Origin: Nocardioides aquaticus
GTDB taxonomy: Bacteria > Actinomycetota > Actinomycetes > Propionibacteriales > Nocardioidaceae
Reading direction: 5' to 3'
DNA length: 64,000 nucleotides
Assembly (NCBI RefSeq): GCF_018459925.1
Contig: NZ_CP075371.1
Location: 3,720,001-3,784,000 of the forward strand
A model generated the notes under the pieces. That model was not told the DNA's origin. It did no database searches and worked only from the letters and a program-made list of their open reading frames with translations. The position numbers and the translations under genes are program-made. Below, piece by piece: positions 35,841 to 43,259 of the stretch (position 1 is the stretch's first letter; each line of letters opens with the position of its first letter).

Positions 35841-35856
35841 GGCGCCGCCCGGCGCC
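35841..35856. terminator. GGCGCC hairpin between converging genes
   Basis: GGCGCC-GCCC-GGCGCC forms a six-base-pair hairpin in the 40-base gap between converging genes. Stem only; no U-tract. Confidence 0.35.
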
Positions 35857-35864
35857 TGCTCGGC

Positions 35865-36473
35865 TCAGCTCCCGGACGAGGGGCTGGCGGTCCCGGCACC
35901 CGCGGCCTGCCCGAGGGTGTCGGCCTCCGTGATGGTGTCCGCCACGACCACCAGCGAGCCCTCGTCGCCGACGAGGGACTCCTCCGCGAGGTCGATGTCG
36001 TAGAGGGACTCGATGCGGTCCAGGTCGAGGCGTCGCACCGTGCCGCTCACCCGGACCGCCTCGCCCTCCTCGACGCTGCGGAGGCCCTTACCGTCCACCA
36101 CGAGCACGCCCGTCGAAGCAGCGTCGTCGTCCTCGAGCTCCTCGTCGTCCTCGACCAGGTACTCGCCGTAGTCGTAGTCGTAGTCGAGCCCGGTCCCCTC
36201 CTGCGGGGTGTCCTGGAGCGCGCCCAGACCGTCACGGCCCAGGCGCAGCGCCTCGTCGGACAGCACCTCGGTGACGACGCCGACAGCCGACACCTCCAGC
36301 CCGACGATGCTGTCGGGGGCGACGTCCTCGCCTCCCTCCCTCTCGAAGGGATCGGCGAGGGCGGCACGGTCCGCTGCCGTGTTGGTCACGTCGTCGGACC
36401 CGCACCCGGCCGCACCGGCAGTGAGCGCGAGCACGGCCGCTGCCGCAAGAGATCGACGGAGTGTGGTGTGCAC
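35865..36473 (-). CDS. Tyr/Asp-rich lipoprotein, paralogue B
   Basis: A 202-residue predicted lipoprotein. A signal peptide ends in LTAGAAGCGSD, with lipobox Cys24. Block A is IVGLEVSAVGVVTEVLSDEA; the insert LDYDYDYGEYLVEDDEELED is Tyr/Asp/Glu-rich. Block B is GVLVVDGKGLRSVEEGEAVR then VSGTVRRLDLDRIESLYDID, then SLVVVADTITEAD. The beta pattern (VxVxGxV repeats on both sides of the insert) suggests an OB-like barrel with an acidic loop; that is inference. It shares both blocks with the upstream neighbour at 36541 and is a duplicate of it. A GTG start is used, with GGGGAA just upstream. Confidence 0.75.
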   Translation of the reverse strand: MHTTLRRSLAAAAVLALTAGAAGCGSDDVTNTAADRAALADPFEREGGEDVAPDSIVGLEVSAVGVVTEVLSDEALRLGRDGLGALQDTPQEGTGLDYDYDYGEYLVEDDEELEDDDAASTGVLVVDGKGLRSVEEGEAVRVSGTVRRLDLDRIESLYDIDLAEESLVGDEGSLVVVADTITEADTLGQAAGAGTASPSSGS

Positions 36474-36506
36474 GGCTTCCCCTTCATCGTTCGTCGGTCG
36501 GCACCG

Positions 36507-36539
36507 GGTCGGTGCCTGGTCGGTGCCTGGTCGGTGCGG
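36507..36539. repeat. three 11-bp tandem repeats between the lipoprotein genes
   Basis: GGTCGGTGCCT occurs twice, followed by GGTCGGTGCGG, filling the 67-base gap between the two paralogous lipoprotein genes. The period equals one helical turn, so it could bind a regulator for the second gene or be simple replication slippage. Confidence 0.6.
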
Positions 36540-36540
36540 G

Positions 36541-37203
36541 TCAGCCCTCGCTGGGGGACGGGCTGCTGCCCGTCGTGGGGGCCCCGGCTGCCGCGGCGGG
36601 TGCGTCCACCGGCTCGATGGTGTCGGCGACGATCACCATCTGGTTCTCGTACTCGTCGAAGATGTCGTCGTCGAGGTCCACGCCGTACAGCAGCTCGATG
36701 CTGTCCTGGTCGAACTCCCGGACGGTCCCGCTGACCCGGACCGAGGCGTCCTCGTCGAAGGTCTCCAGACCGGTCCCGTTCACCACGAGGACCCCCTCCT
36801 GAGCGGCGTCCTCGTCCTCGAACTCCTCGTCGTACTCGACCAGGTAGTCGTAGTCGTAGTAGTCGTAGTCGTAGTAGTCGTACGGGCCGCCGAGCTCGTC
36901 GGCGGCGTCGGCACCCTCGTCGCCGGCCTCGCCCAGGCCGTCGCGGTCCAGGCGCATCGCCTCGTCGGAGAGGACCTCGCTGACGTTGCCGACCGCGGTG
37001 ACCTCCAGGCCGACCAGACCGTCGGAGGCCGTGTCCTCGTCGACGACCGGGTCCGCGTCGACGCCCTCGTCGGCGACCACGCTGGTGGTGTCCTCGGTGG
37101 CCTCGTCCGCGCTGCAGCCGACCGTCCCGATCCCGATGGCCAGCATCGCGCCGACGGCGAGAGGACGGCGGAGCCGGGGGCGCATGGTGTTCCTCGCGTA
37201 CAT
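36541..37203 (-). CDS. Tyr/Asp-rich lipoprotein, paralogue A
   Basis: A 220-residue predicted lipoprotein. The chosen ATG (37203) has AAGGGA seven bases upstream; an upstream GTG at 37218 does not. Lipobox is GIGTVGCSAD. Block A LVGLEVTAVGNVSEVLSDEA is followed by an insert PYDYYDYDYYDYDYLVEYDE then EFEDED, encoded by a TAGTCG-type repeat on the top strand. Block B is GVLVVNGTGLETFDEDASVR then VSGTVREFDQDSIELLYGVD, ending QMVIVADTIEPVD and a Ser/Pro tail. It is divergent from a two-component system 148 bases away. No family recognised; a sensor or metal/cation-binding role is only a guess from the acidic Tyr-rich loop. Confidence 0.78.
   Translation of the reverse strand: MYARNTMRPRLRRPLAVGAMLAIGIGTVGCSADEATEDTTSVVADEGVDADPVVDEDTASDGLVGLEVTAVGNVSEVLSDEAMRLDRDGLGEAGDEGADAADELGGPYDYYDYDYYDYDYLVEYDEEFEDEDAAQEGVLVVNGTGLETFDEDASVRVSGTVREFDQDSIELLYGVDLDDDIFDEYENQMVIVADTIEPVDAPAAAAGAPTTGSSPSPSEG
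36845..36881. repeat. TAGTCG microsatellite coding the Tyr/Asp run
   Basis: The top strand reads TAGTCGTAGTCGTAG repeated twice plus a partial copy. On the coding strand this gives alternating TAC and GAC codons, the DYYDYDYYDYDY run. In-frame slippage would change loop length by 2-5 residues. A shorter version occurs in the paralogue at about 36161-36186. Confidence 0.8.
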
Positions 37204-37278
37204 GGTGTGTCCCTTCACGTGGGTGGTCCTGCTTCCTTCAACAGCACCGACGTTGCAGGTCGTGCGTCACCGCTCCTC

Positions 37279-37309
37279 GTCAGGACTGTCACAACCGCGT
37301 CACGACTGC
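37279..37309 (+). promoter_or_regulatory. triple direct repeat, candidate OmpR-type operator
   Basis: GTCAGGACT, GTCACAACCGC and GTCACGACTGC follow one another at 9- and 11-base periods, and a reversed half-site GTGAC occurs just after. The last two agree at nine of 11 positions. They lie 43-73 bases upstream of the response-regulator start and between it and the divergent lipoprotein genes, the usual layout of an OmpR-family autoregulatory site. Confidence 0.5.
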
Positions 37310-37351
37310 GCGTGACCGGCCGCACCCGCGACGCCCCCTAGGGTGTCGGAC

Positions 37352-38032
37352 ATGGCGTCGCGGGCTCTTCTGGTGGAGGACGACGAGGACATGGCGGCCG
37401 TCGTCGGACTGACCCTGCGGGGCGCCGGGCTGGAGGTCTGCCACGAGTCCCTCGGCCACGCTGCGCTGCGCCGGCTCGACCACGAGCCGCCCGACCTCGT
37501 CGTGCTCGACCTGATGCTCCCGGACATGGACGGGCTCGACGTGTGCAGACGGGTGCGAGCGAGGTCGGACGTCCCGATCATCATCATCACCGCCCGTGAC
37601 TCGCTGGCCGACGTGGTGACGGGGCTCGAGGCCGGGGCGGACGACTACCTCACCAAGCCGTTCGAGGCCCCCGAGCTCGTCGCGCGGGCGCGGGCTCTTG
37701 CCCGCCGCAGCGCGGCGTCGGCTCCGGACCCCGAGATCGCCGTCGGTGACGTGGTGATCGACGCCGTGGCACACCGGGTCCGCAAGGCCGGTCGGGACGT
37801 GGACCTCACCGTGACGGAGTTCCGTCTCCTGCACGAGCTCGCGCGCCACCGGGGGCAGGCCCTCTCGCGCCAGCAGCTGCTCACCCTGGTCTGGGGCTAC
37901 GACCATCTCGGCGACTCCCGTGTCGTCGACATGGCCGTACGGCGTCTTCGCGCCAAGGTGGATGACGACGCCGGCCGCCCCTCGCTGGTGACCACGGTCC
38001 GGGGAGTCGGGTACCGCCTGGACCGCCGATGA
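37352..38032 (+). CDS. OmpR-family response regulator
   Basis: A 226-residue DNA-binding regulator. The receiver domain has acidic residues VEDDED at 8-13, phosphorylation Asp53 (VVLDLMLPDMDG), the Thr in IIIITARD and the Lys in YLTKPFE. The C-terminal winged helix has DLTVTEFRLLHELARHRGQA then LSRQQLLTLVWGYDHLGDSR and VVDMAVRRLRAKV. The start ATG 37352 has AGGGTG six bases upstream; GTG 37343 would add three residues. Its stop overlaps the kinase ATG (ATGA). It may regulate the divergent lipoproteins. Confidence 0.92.
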   Translation: MASRALLVEDDEDMAAVVGLTLRGAGLEVCHESLGHAALRRLDHEPPDLVVLDLMLPDMDGLDVCRRVRARSDVPIIIITARDSLADVVTGLEAGADDYLTKPFEAPELVARARALARRSAASAPDPEIAVGDVVIDAVAHRVRKAGRDVDLTVTEFRLLHELARHRGQALSRQQLLTLVWGYDHLGDSRVVDMAVRRLRAKVDDDAGRPSLVTTVRGVGYRLDRR

Positions 38033-39297
38033 GCGAGCGCAGGCCGGGCGGGCTGAGGACGTGGCGCCCCCGGGGCTTCGCGGCGGTGGCCCTCGTCGCC
38101 GTGCCGGTCCTGGGGCTGCTGGCCGTCGCGGTCGGCCTCCTGCTGACCCAGCAGCAGCGGGACGTCTTCACCAGCACGGCGCTGGCCGAGACCCGGAGCG
38201 TCCTGGTGAGCGTGCCGGACGGCCTCGCCGGAGCGGATGCCGACGAGCTCGGCCGTGCCCTCCGGCGCCCGGAGCGGCTCGAGGTCGTCCTCGTCGACAG
38301 GGCAGGATCGGTCGCGCAGTCGAGCTCCGACATCGGGATCGCCGACGTGCCGGCCGAGCTCCGACGCGACGGTCGCAGCCTGGCGGGCAGCCCGACCACG
38401 GTGGACGGCGCGCCCTACCTGGTCGTGGGTGGGTCCACCGGTCCCCTGGGGCCCAGCATCTACCTCTTCTTCTCCGAACGCGGCCTCGACCGTGAGACCA
38501 ACCTGGTGGTGCTCGGTGTCGCCGGGACCTGGGGGGTGCTGGTCGTCCTCCTGGTCGGCGCAGGATGGGTCGACAGCCATCGGAGGCTCCGGTCGCTGGC
38601 CCGCCGCCGCGAGCACGAGCACGCGTTCACCGCCCACCTGGGCCACGAGCTCCGGACCCCGGTGGGAGCGCTGGTGACGGCCGCCTCCCTCGTCGACGCC
38701 GACGAGCTGGACCGCTCGGACCCGGTCCTGCGTCAGGCCGTCGAGATCATGCAGACCCAGGCCCGTCGGTTGCGGCGCATCGTGGAGGGCCTGCTGGAGC
38801 TCTCCCGCCTCGAGACCGGCCAGGTGCAGGTCCGGGCGGAGGAGGTCAGCGTGGAGGAGATCGCCTCGTCCACGATCACCGCCTACGGGTGGGGGCGGGT
38901 GCGACTGGTGGTCGAGGGGACCACGGCGGTCCGGGCCGACCCGCAGAGCATGGCGCGGCTGTTCCTCAACCTGGTCGGCAACGCGGTGCGCCATGCGCGT
39001 GACGAGGTGGTGGTCACCATCCGAGGCAGCGACACCGAGGTGGTGCTCGAGATCGCCGACGACGGCGAGGGGATGCCCGCGCACGTGGTCGAGCGCGCCC
39101 TCGACCGGACTGCGGGTGTCACCACGCACCAGAGCGTGCCGGGCCAGCAGCAGGGGCTCGGGCTGCTGATCGCGCGGGCTCACGTCGCGCTCGTCGGCGC
39201 CCGGATGGAGATCGACGTGCGCCCCGGTGAGGGGACGACGGTCCGGGTCCACCTGCCGGCCGCCTCGCAGACCACCAGTCCCACCTCCGAGGGGTGA
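38029..39297 (+). CDS. sensor histidine kinase, partner of the OmpR regulator
   Basis: A 422-residue kinase. One span at about residues 17-40, an extracytoplasmic sensor of about 115 residues with no known fold, a second span (VLGVAGTWGVLVVLLVGAGW, about 162-181), then directly HisKA without a clear HAMP domain. The phospho-acceptor is His206 (HLGHELRTPVGA). ATPase boxes follow: LFLNLVGNAVRHA (N box), IADDGEGMP (G1) and QGLGLLIARAH (G2). Coupled to the response regulator. The input signal is unknown; the neighbouring lipoproteins are candidates for accessory sensors. Confidence 0.92.
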   Translation: MSERRPGGLRTWRPRGFAAVALVAVPVLGLLAVAVGLLLTQQQRDVFTSTALAETRSVLVSVPDGLAGADADELGRALRRPERLEVVLVDRAGSVAQSSSDIGIADVPAELRRDGRSLAGSPTTVDGAPYLVVGGSTGPLGPSIYLFFSERGLDRETNLVVLGVAGTWGVLVVLLVGAGWVDSHRRLRSLARRREHEHAFTAHLGHELRTPVGALVTAASLVDADELDRSDPVLRQAVEIMQTQARRLRRIVEGLLELSRLETGQVQVRAEEVSVEEIASSTITAYGWGRVRLVVEGTTAVRADPQSMARLFLNLVGNAVRHARDEVVVTIRGSDTEVVLEIADDGEGMPAHVVERALDRTAGVTTHQSVPGQQQGLGLLIARAHVALVGARMEIDVRPGEGTTVRVHLPAASQTTSPTSEG

Positions 39298-39346
39298 GGC
39301 CCGACCACCACGTCAGGCCGGGCACGCCACCGGGCCGGACGTGACG

Positions 39347-40171
39347 CTAGGAGGTCCGGGGCGCGAGCGCGAGCTGCCGGGACTGCGCGACCAACCGGTC
39401 CGTCGAGTCCCAGACCTCGCAGTCCTCCTCGAACATCCCGCCGGCCAGGTTGCGGGTGGCGTGCCGCACCCGCAACCATCCCGGGGCCGGCCGGGCCCGC
39501 ACGTGCGCGGTCAGCTCCAGGGTCGGCGCCCAGCCGGGCATGCCGAGGCAGAACGTGACCGGCGGCAGCGCGTCGACGGCGCTGAGCAGGGCCAGCACGT
39601 CCGGCTCGCGCCCACCCTCGAGCCGGAACCAGGCGCTGATCTCGCCGCGACCGCTCGGGCGTCCGACCGCCCACCCGGCCTGCTCCCGCGGGATCCGCAG
39701 GTCGAAGCGGCTCATCAGCCGTGGCGGGGTCCGCGCGCCCTCCGGGGCGACGTCGGTCGCGCCCACGCAGTCCTCCGGCGGCGGCAGGACGAGGGGCTCG
39801 GCGGTGGTGCGCACGTCACCGGTCGTCCGCCCGAGGTCGCCGCAGGTGGCCAGCGCGGTCACCCGCACCACCTCGTGCCCCTCGACGTCCTGGAGCAGCT
39901 CGACCGAGGCGGTCGCCGTGGCGCGTCCGTCCCGACGCACCCGCACCCGCACCGTCGCGGGGCCGGGCGTCGCGGCCGAGACGTAGTAGGCGCTGGTGCT
40001 GAGCGGGTCCGGCTTCCCGGGCATCGCCTCACCGAGGGTGCGGCCGAGGACCGCGAGCAGGTACCCGCCGTTCAACCCGCCTCCGACGGTCCAGCCGCCG
40101 TGGAGGTCGACCGACCACGCGCCGTCCCCGAGCGGGACGACGGCGGTCTGCTCGTCGAAGGCGTACGTCAT
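39347..40171 (-). CDS. double-hotdog acyl-CoA thioesterase family protein
   Basis: A 274-residue protein with two hotdog halves, as in the TesB-like/thioesterase-support family. The N-terminal half has WTVGGGLNGGYLLAVLGRTL (the central helix) and TVRVRVRRDGRATATASVEL. The C-terminal half has ISAWFRLEGGREPDVLALLS and APTLELTAHVRARPAPGWLR followed by GMFEEDCEVWDSTDRLVAQS. The LVAQSRQLA ending is standard in this family. It hydrolyses acyl-CoA of unknown chain length. Converges with the kinase gene. Confidence 0.85.
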   Translation of the reverse strand: MTYAFDEQTAVVPLGDGAWSVDLHGGWTVGGGLNGGYLLAVLGRTLGEAMPGKPDPLSTSAYYVSAATPGPATVRVRVRRDGRATATASVELLQDVEGHEVVRVTALATCGDLGRTTGDVRTTAEPLVLPPPEDCVGATDVAPEGARTPPRLMSRFDLRIPREQAGWAVGRPSGRGEISAWFRLEGGREPDVLALLSAVDALPPVTFCLGMPGWAPTLELTAHVRARPAPGWLRVRHATRNLAGGMFEEDCEVWDSTDRLVAQSRQLALAPRTS

Positions 40172-40193
40172 GCGGTCCCCGGGCCGGAGAGGC

Positions 40194-41753
40194 TCAGAGA
40201 ACGGGAAGTGCGGTCAGCCCGGTGAGCTCGGTGTAGCACTCCAGCTGGTCGTACCCGGCCAGGTCGAGGGCCGCCACGACCCCCTCGTCGAGCAGGAGAT
40301 CCGGGTCGGCGACGATGTCGGCGACGGTGACGACGGTGACGCCGTCCGCGAGCGTCGCCTCCACCAGCTCGGGGGCGCACGCCAGGACCGGCTCGGGCAC
40401 CGGCGCAGGCGCCGACGTCGGCGGCGGGGTCGACTCGTCCGTCTCCGGGTCGGTCTCCGGGTCGGTCTCCGGGTCGGGACCGGGAGTCGGAGTCGGAGTC
40501 GGAGTCGGGTCCGGAGTCGGGTCCGGCGTGGGCACGGGATCCGCGCCCCCGTTGCCGCCCTTGCCCCCACCGCTGCGGGGCACGTTCTCACCGGAGCTGA
40601 CGAGGTCGTCGTCGCGGTCCTTGTCACGGCCCTCGCCGCGGTCCTGGTCGACCTTCGAGATGCGGTCGCGGTCGTCGGCCTTGCCCTGGCCGCCCCCGGC
40701 ACCCTGGCCGCGACCGGCACCCGGGCCGGCGGCCTTGGACACCTTGTCGGCGGCGGCGCGCTCGTCGGCGACCTTCTGCCGGTCGGCGGCGTCCTGCGCC
40801 TGGCCGGTCAGCGGTGCGGCGCCGTCGGGGGCGGCGGTGGTCGAGCCGGTGCCGAGGTCCACCGTGCTGACGGTCGGGACGGTGGTCGCCGGGTCGCCCT
40901 GGGAGTAGGCCGAGCGCAGCGCGAGGACCGTCGCGACGTACGAGCTGCTGTTGTTGTAGGTGAGCACCGCGGCCTTGCGGCCGGCGGCGGTGGAGAGGTC
41001 GTCCCCGTCCCCGCACAGGTAGACGGCCGCGGCGAGGGCGGCGTCGTCGACGTCCTGGGGGTTCCGCTCACCGTCGCCGTCGGCGTCGACACCGACGACC
41101 GACCAGGTGGAGGGGATGAACTGCATCGGGCCGACGGCGCGGTCCAGGACCTTGTCGCCGTCGAGCTCGCCGGCGTCGCTGTCGGCGACGCGGCGGGTGC
41201 CCTCGCCACCGGTCAGGGGCACGCCGATGATGGCGGGCTTCGCGACGCCGCCGGTCGACAGCGCGCTGCCGCCGAACCGGCCGTGGTCGGACTCGACGCG
41301 GCCGATCGCGGCGAGCAGCTCCCAGTCCAGGGCGCAGCTGGGCATGGCCTCGTCGATGACGGCCGCGGCCCGCTGGTAGGCGGCCAGGGCGGGGGCAGGG
41401 ATGTCGGTCAGCGCAGCCTCGTCCGGCGCGCTGATCGCGGCGACGGTGCGGGCGGACCCGCCCCGGGCCAGGGCGCGGGCGGCGCGCTCGACGGACGGCT
41501 CCGCGGCGGCCAGGGTGGCGGGCTGCGGGAGCTCGGTCGGCGCTGCCCAGTAGTCCGTGCTCGCCGTCTCCGCGGTGTCCGTGGCGGGCGCCGCGGCCGG
41601 GACCACCGCCACCGGGGCCGCTCCGACCTGGCTGGAGGCCGTCACGACGACGACAGCACCACCGACGGCAGCCACGGCGAGCCGCCGCAGACGCAGGGTG
41701 ACGTGCCGGGGAGAGCGGTTCGACGAGGTCGAGCCGCCGGGCGAGCGCTTCAT
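40194..41753 (-). CDS. secreted MltB-like lytic murein transglycosylase
   Basis: A 519-residue exported protein. A Tat/Sec-like signal (RLRRLAVAAVGGAVVVVTAS) is followed by a transglycosylase domain. That domain has SCALDWELLAAIGRVESDHG (catalytic Glu154), RFGGSALSTGG, AVGPMQFIPSTW and AAVYLCGDG, with LTYNNSSSYVATVLALRSAY at its end. A long low-complexity linker follows, with repeats such as DPTPDPTPTPTPTPGPDPET, and a conserved C-terminal segment VTVVTVADIVADPDLLLDEG. It cleaves peptidoglycan glycan strands. I looked for a c-di-AMP (ydaO) riboswitch in the leader and did not find the consensus. Confidence 0.87.
   Translation of the reverse strand: MKRSPGGSTSSNRSPRHVTLRLRRLAVAAVGGAVVVVTASSQVGAAPVAVVPAAAPATDTAETASTDYWAAPTELPQPATLAAAEPSVERAARALARGGSARTVAAISAPDEAALTDIPAPALAAYQRAAAVIDEAMPSCALDWELLAAIGRVESDHGRFGGSALSTGGVAKPAIIGVPLTGGEGTRRVADSDAGELDGDKVLDRAVGPMQFIPSTWSVVGVDADGDGERNPQDVDDAALAAAVYLCGDGDDLSTAAGRKAAVLTYNNSSSYVATVLALRSAYSQGDPATTVPTVSTVDLGTGSTTAAPDGAAPLTGQAQDAADRQKVADERAAADKVSKAAGPGAGRGQGAGGGQGKADDRDRISKVDQDRGEGRDKDRDDDLVSSGENVPRSGGGKGGNGGADPVPTPDPTPDPTPTPTPTPGPDPETDPETDPETDESTPPPTSAPAPVPEPVLACAPELVEATLADGVTVVTVADIVADPDLLLDEGVVAALDLAGYDQLECYTELTGLTALPVL
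40441..40526. repeat. tandem repeats in the transglycosylase linker
   Basis: Three copies of GTCTCCGGGTCG are followed by GAGTCG units, coding for the DPET and TPTP/DPTP repeats. Units are multiples of three, so length variation would remain in frame. Confidence 0.75.
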
Positions 41754-41877
41754 GGGTCCATCCTGACGTGGGAACGGGGTGGGCGCCAGGGTAATGGGAC
41801 ATATCCGGGACACCGATCAGCAGAGATATCGGCAGGCACCCCGCCGGGGTTGAGGTCCCGGGTAGAAGTACCTGCCG

Positions 41878-41893
41878 ACTGCTCTAGAGCAGT
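41878..41893. promoter_or_regulatory. 16-bp perfect palindrome upstream of the transglycosylase
   Basis: ACTGCTCTAGAGCAGT is a perfect 16-bp palindrome lying 125 bases before the transglycosylase start and 43 bases after the small-gene stop. A second, looser pair, GCCGAC/GTCGGC, is at 41898-41921. It could be an operator or a weak hairpin; it does not fit the LexA consensus. Confidence 0.5.
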
Positions 41894-41936
41894 GTCGCCG
41901 ACGATCCTGGGAAAGTCGGCGTCACGTGGTACGGGC

Positions 41937-42107
41937 TCAGCGTCGGACCTTGCCGAGCAGGCCGCGCACCCCCCGCCCGATGGCGGCGTCGGTGCTGGAC
42001 CCGCCGGTGGTCCCCCGGGGCGAGGCCCCGGTGGTGGGCCGGGCGGTGGTCCCGGTGCGACGTCCGCCGCCGAGGAACTTGCTGGCGATCTGGCTGATGG
42101 CACTCAT
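41937..42107 (-). CDS. 56-aa basic small protein
   Basis: A short gene with a convincing ribosome site (GGAGGG nine bases before ATG). The protein starts MSAISQIASKFLGGGRRTGT, has a Thr/Gly/Pro-rich middle and ends GRGVRGLLGKVRR. It has amphipathic N- and C-terminal helices with net positive charge, so it could bind nucleic acid or membrane. No family recognised. It precedes the transglycosylase on the same strand, but 180 bases separate them. Confidence 0.55.
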   Translation of the reverse strand: MSAISQIASKFLGGGRRTGTTARPTTGASPRGTTGGSSTDAAIGRGVRGLLGKVRR

Positions 42108-42222
42108 GGTGGTGCTCCCTCCGTTGGAAACCCCCATCGGAGCGTTCCTGCCGCGGTGGCGACACACCCCCAGGGGGACATCTCGGGGCACCGCCCACCC
42201 GGGCGGGAGGGACCGGGTGGGG

Positions 42223-42263
42223 CACCGGCCCGGCCGGGCTCGCAGGTCCCGACCGGGCCGGTG
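42223..42263 (-). terminator. hairpin after ohr
   Basis: CACCGGCCCGG pairs perfectly with CCGGGCCGGTG (11 bp, 19-base loop), 15 bases beyond the ohr stop on the minus strand. Probable intrinsic terminator without U-tract. The rest of 42108-42277 holds only GC-rich sequence. Confidence 0.55.
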
Positions 42264-42277
42264 GATCGTGGGGCTGC

Positions 42278-42721
42278 TCAGCCCTCGAGCGAGGCGTCGA
42301 GCGTGATGTCGACGCCGGTGAGGGCCTTGCTGACCGGGCAGCCGGCCTTGGCGTCCTCGGCGGCCTTGGTGAAGCCGGCCTCGTCGAGACCCTCGACCTC
42401 GCCGCGGACGGTGAGGGTGATCCCGGTCAGGCGGAAGCCGCCGTCACCCTGGTCCGGGCCGAGCGAGACGTCGGCCTTGACGTCCAGCGACTGCGGCGTG
42501 CCGCCGGCCTGGGCGATGAACGCGGAGAGCTGCATCGCGTAGCAGGCGGAGTGCGCCGCCGCGATGAGCTCCTCGGGGCTGGTGGTGCCGCCGGCCTCGT
42601 CGGCCGCGCGCTTGGGGAAGGACACGTCGTAGGTGCCGACCTTGGAGCTGGAGAGCTCGACCTGGCCGGACCCGTCCTCGAGCCCGCCGTTCCATGCGGT
42701 GCGTGCGGTGCGTGTGGGCAT
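42278..42721 (-). CDS. organic hydroperoxide resistance peroxidase (OsmC/Ohr)
   Basis: A 147-residue OsmC-type peroxidase. The two redox cysteines are Cys60 (AAAHSACYAMQLSAF) and Cys128 (AKAGCPVSKALTG). FPKRAADEAGGTTSPEELIA matches the OsmC subgroup. It reduces organic hydroperoxides with thiol cofactors. It is divergent from a MarR/OhrR gene, the standard regulator arrangement. The sequence is nearer OsmC than classical Ohr, so no gene symbol is fixed. Confidence 0.88.
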   Translation of the reverse strand: MPTRTARTAWNGGLEDGSGQVELSSSKVGTYDVSFPKRAADEAGGTTSPEELIAAAHSACYAMQLSAFIAQAGGTPQSLDVKADVSLGPDQGDGGFRLTGITLTVRGEVEGLDEAGFTKAAEDAKAGCPVSKALTGVDITLDASLEG

Positions 42722-42741
42722 CCTGTGACTCCTTCGTGAGG

Positions 42742-42771
42742 TATCTTGTGCACGAAACAGTAGCGGACTGT
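42742..42771. promoter_or_regulatory. operator region between OsmC and MarR genes
   Basis: The divergent spacer contains a GTGCAC-centred near-palindrome (TCTTGTGCACGAAA) at about 42744-42757 and, beside it, the inverted repeat ACAGT-AGCGG-ACTGT at 42757-42771. Either fits a MarR-family dimer controlling both genes. Confidence 0.5.
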
Positions 42772-42803
42772 TGAACGCTGCACCACCCGTCCCGGAGGAG
42801 TCC

Positions 42804-43259
42804 ATGACCAACGGCCCGACCACTGGTCTGGGGTCGATGCTCTGCTTCGACCTCTACGCCGCCTCGCGCGCGCTGACCGCGGCCTACCGGCCGGTGCTGG
42901 CCGACCACGGCCTCACCTACCCGCAGTACCTCGTGCTCGTCGCGCTCTGGAACGACGACGACGTCCGGATCAAGGACCTCGCCGCGACGCTGCACCTCGA
43001 CCACGCCACGCTGACCCCGCTGCTGCGCCGGCTCGAGGACCGCGGCCTGCTCAGCCGGGTCCGCTCCCGCGAGGACGGACGGGCCGTCCGGGTGGCGCTC
43101 ACCGCGGTGGGTGACGAGCTGCGCTCCATCGTCGACGACGTCCACTGCGCCATCACCGACGCCGTCGGTCTCGACGCCGACGAGCGGGCCGCGGTCCAGG
43201 ACGCGCTGCAGCGCCTGGTGGCCAACCTCTCCGCTCAGCCGGCCGGGCAGGGGGCGTAG
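42804..43259 (+). CDS. ohrR: MarR family regulator, OhrR type
   Basis: A 151-residue winged-helix repressor. The N-terminal SMLCFDLYAASRALTAAYRP contains Cys14 at the position of the peroxide-sensing cysteine of OhrR. The recognition region is VRIKDLAATLHLDHATLTPL followed by LRRLEDRGLLSRVRS and the wing EDGRAVRVALTAVG. It should repress the divergent OsmC gene until oxidised by organic peroxide. ATG start behind CGGAGGAG. Its 3' end overlaps the converging hydrolase gene by 25 bases. Confidence 0.87.
   Translation: MTNGPTTGLGSMLCFDLYAASRALTAAYRPVLADHGLTYPQYLVLVALWNDDDVRIKDLAATLHLDHATLTPLLRRLEDRGLLSRVRSREDGRAVRVALTAVGDELRSIVDDVHCAITDAVGLDADERAAVQDALQRLVANLSAQPAGQGA

Noticed and set aside
41878..41893. 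SOS box at the palindrome
   Set aside because: ACTGCTCTAGAGCAGT does not match TCGAAC-N4-GTTCGA.
41754..41936. c-di-AMP (ydaO) riboswitch before the transglycosylase
   Set aside because: The conserved ydaO core sequences are not visible in the leader.
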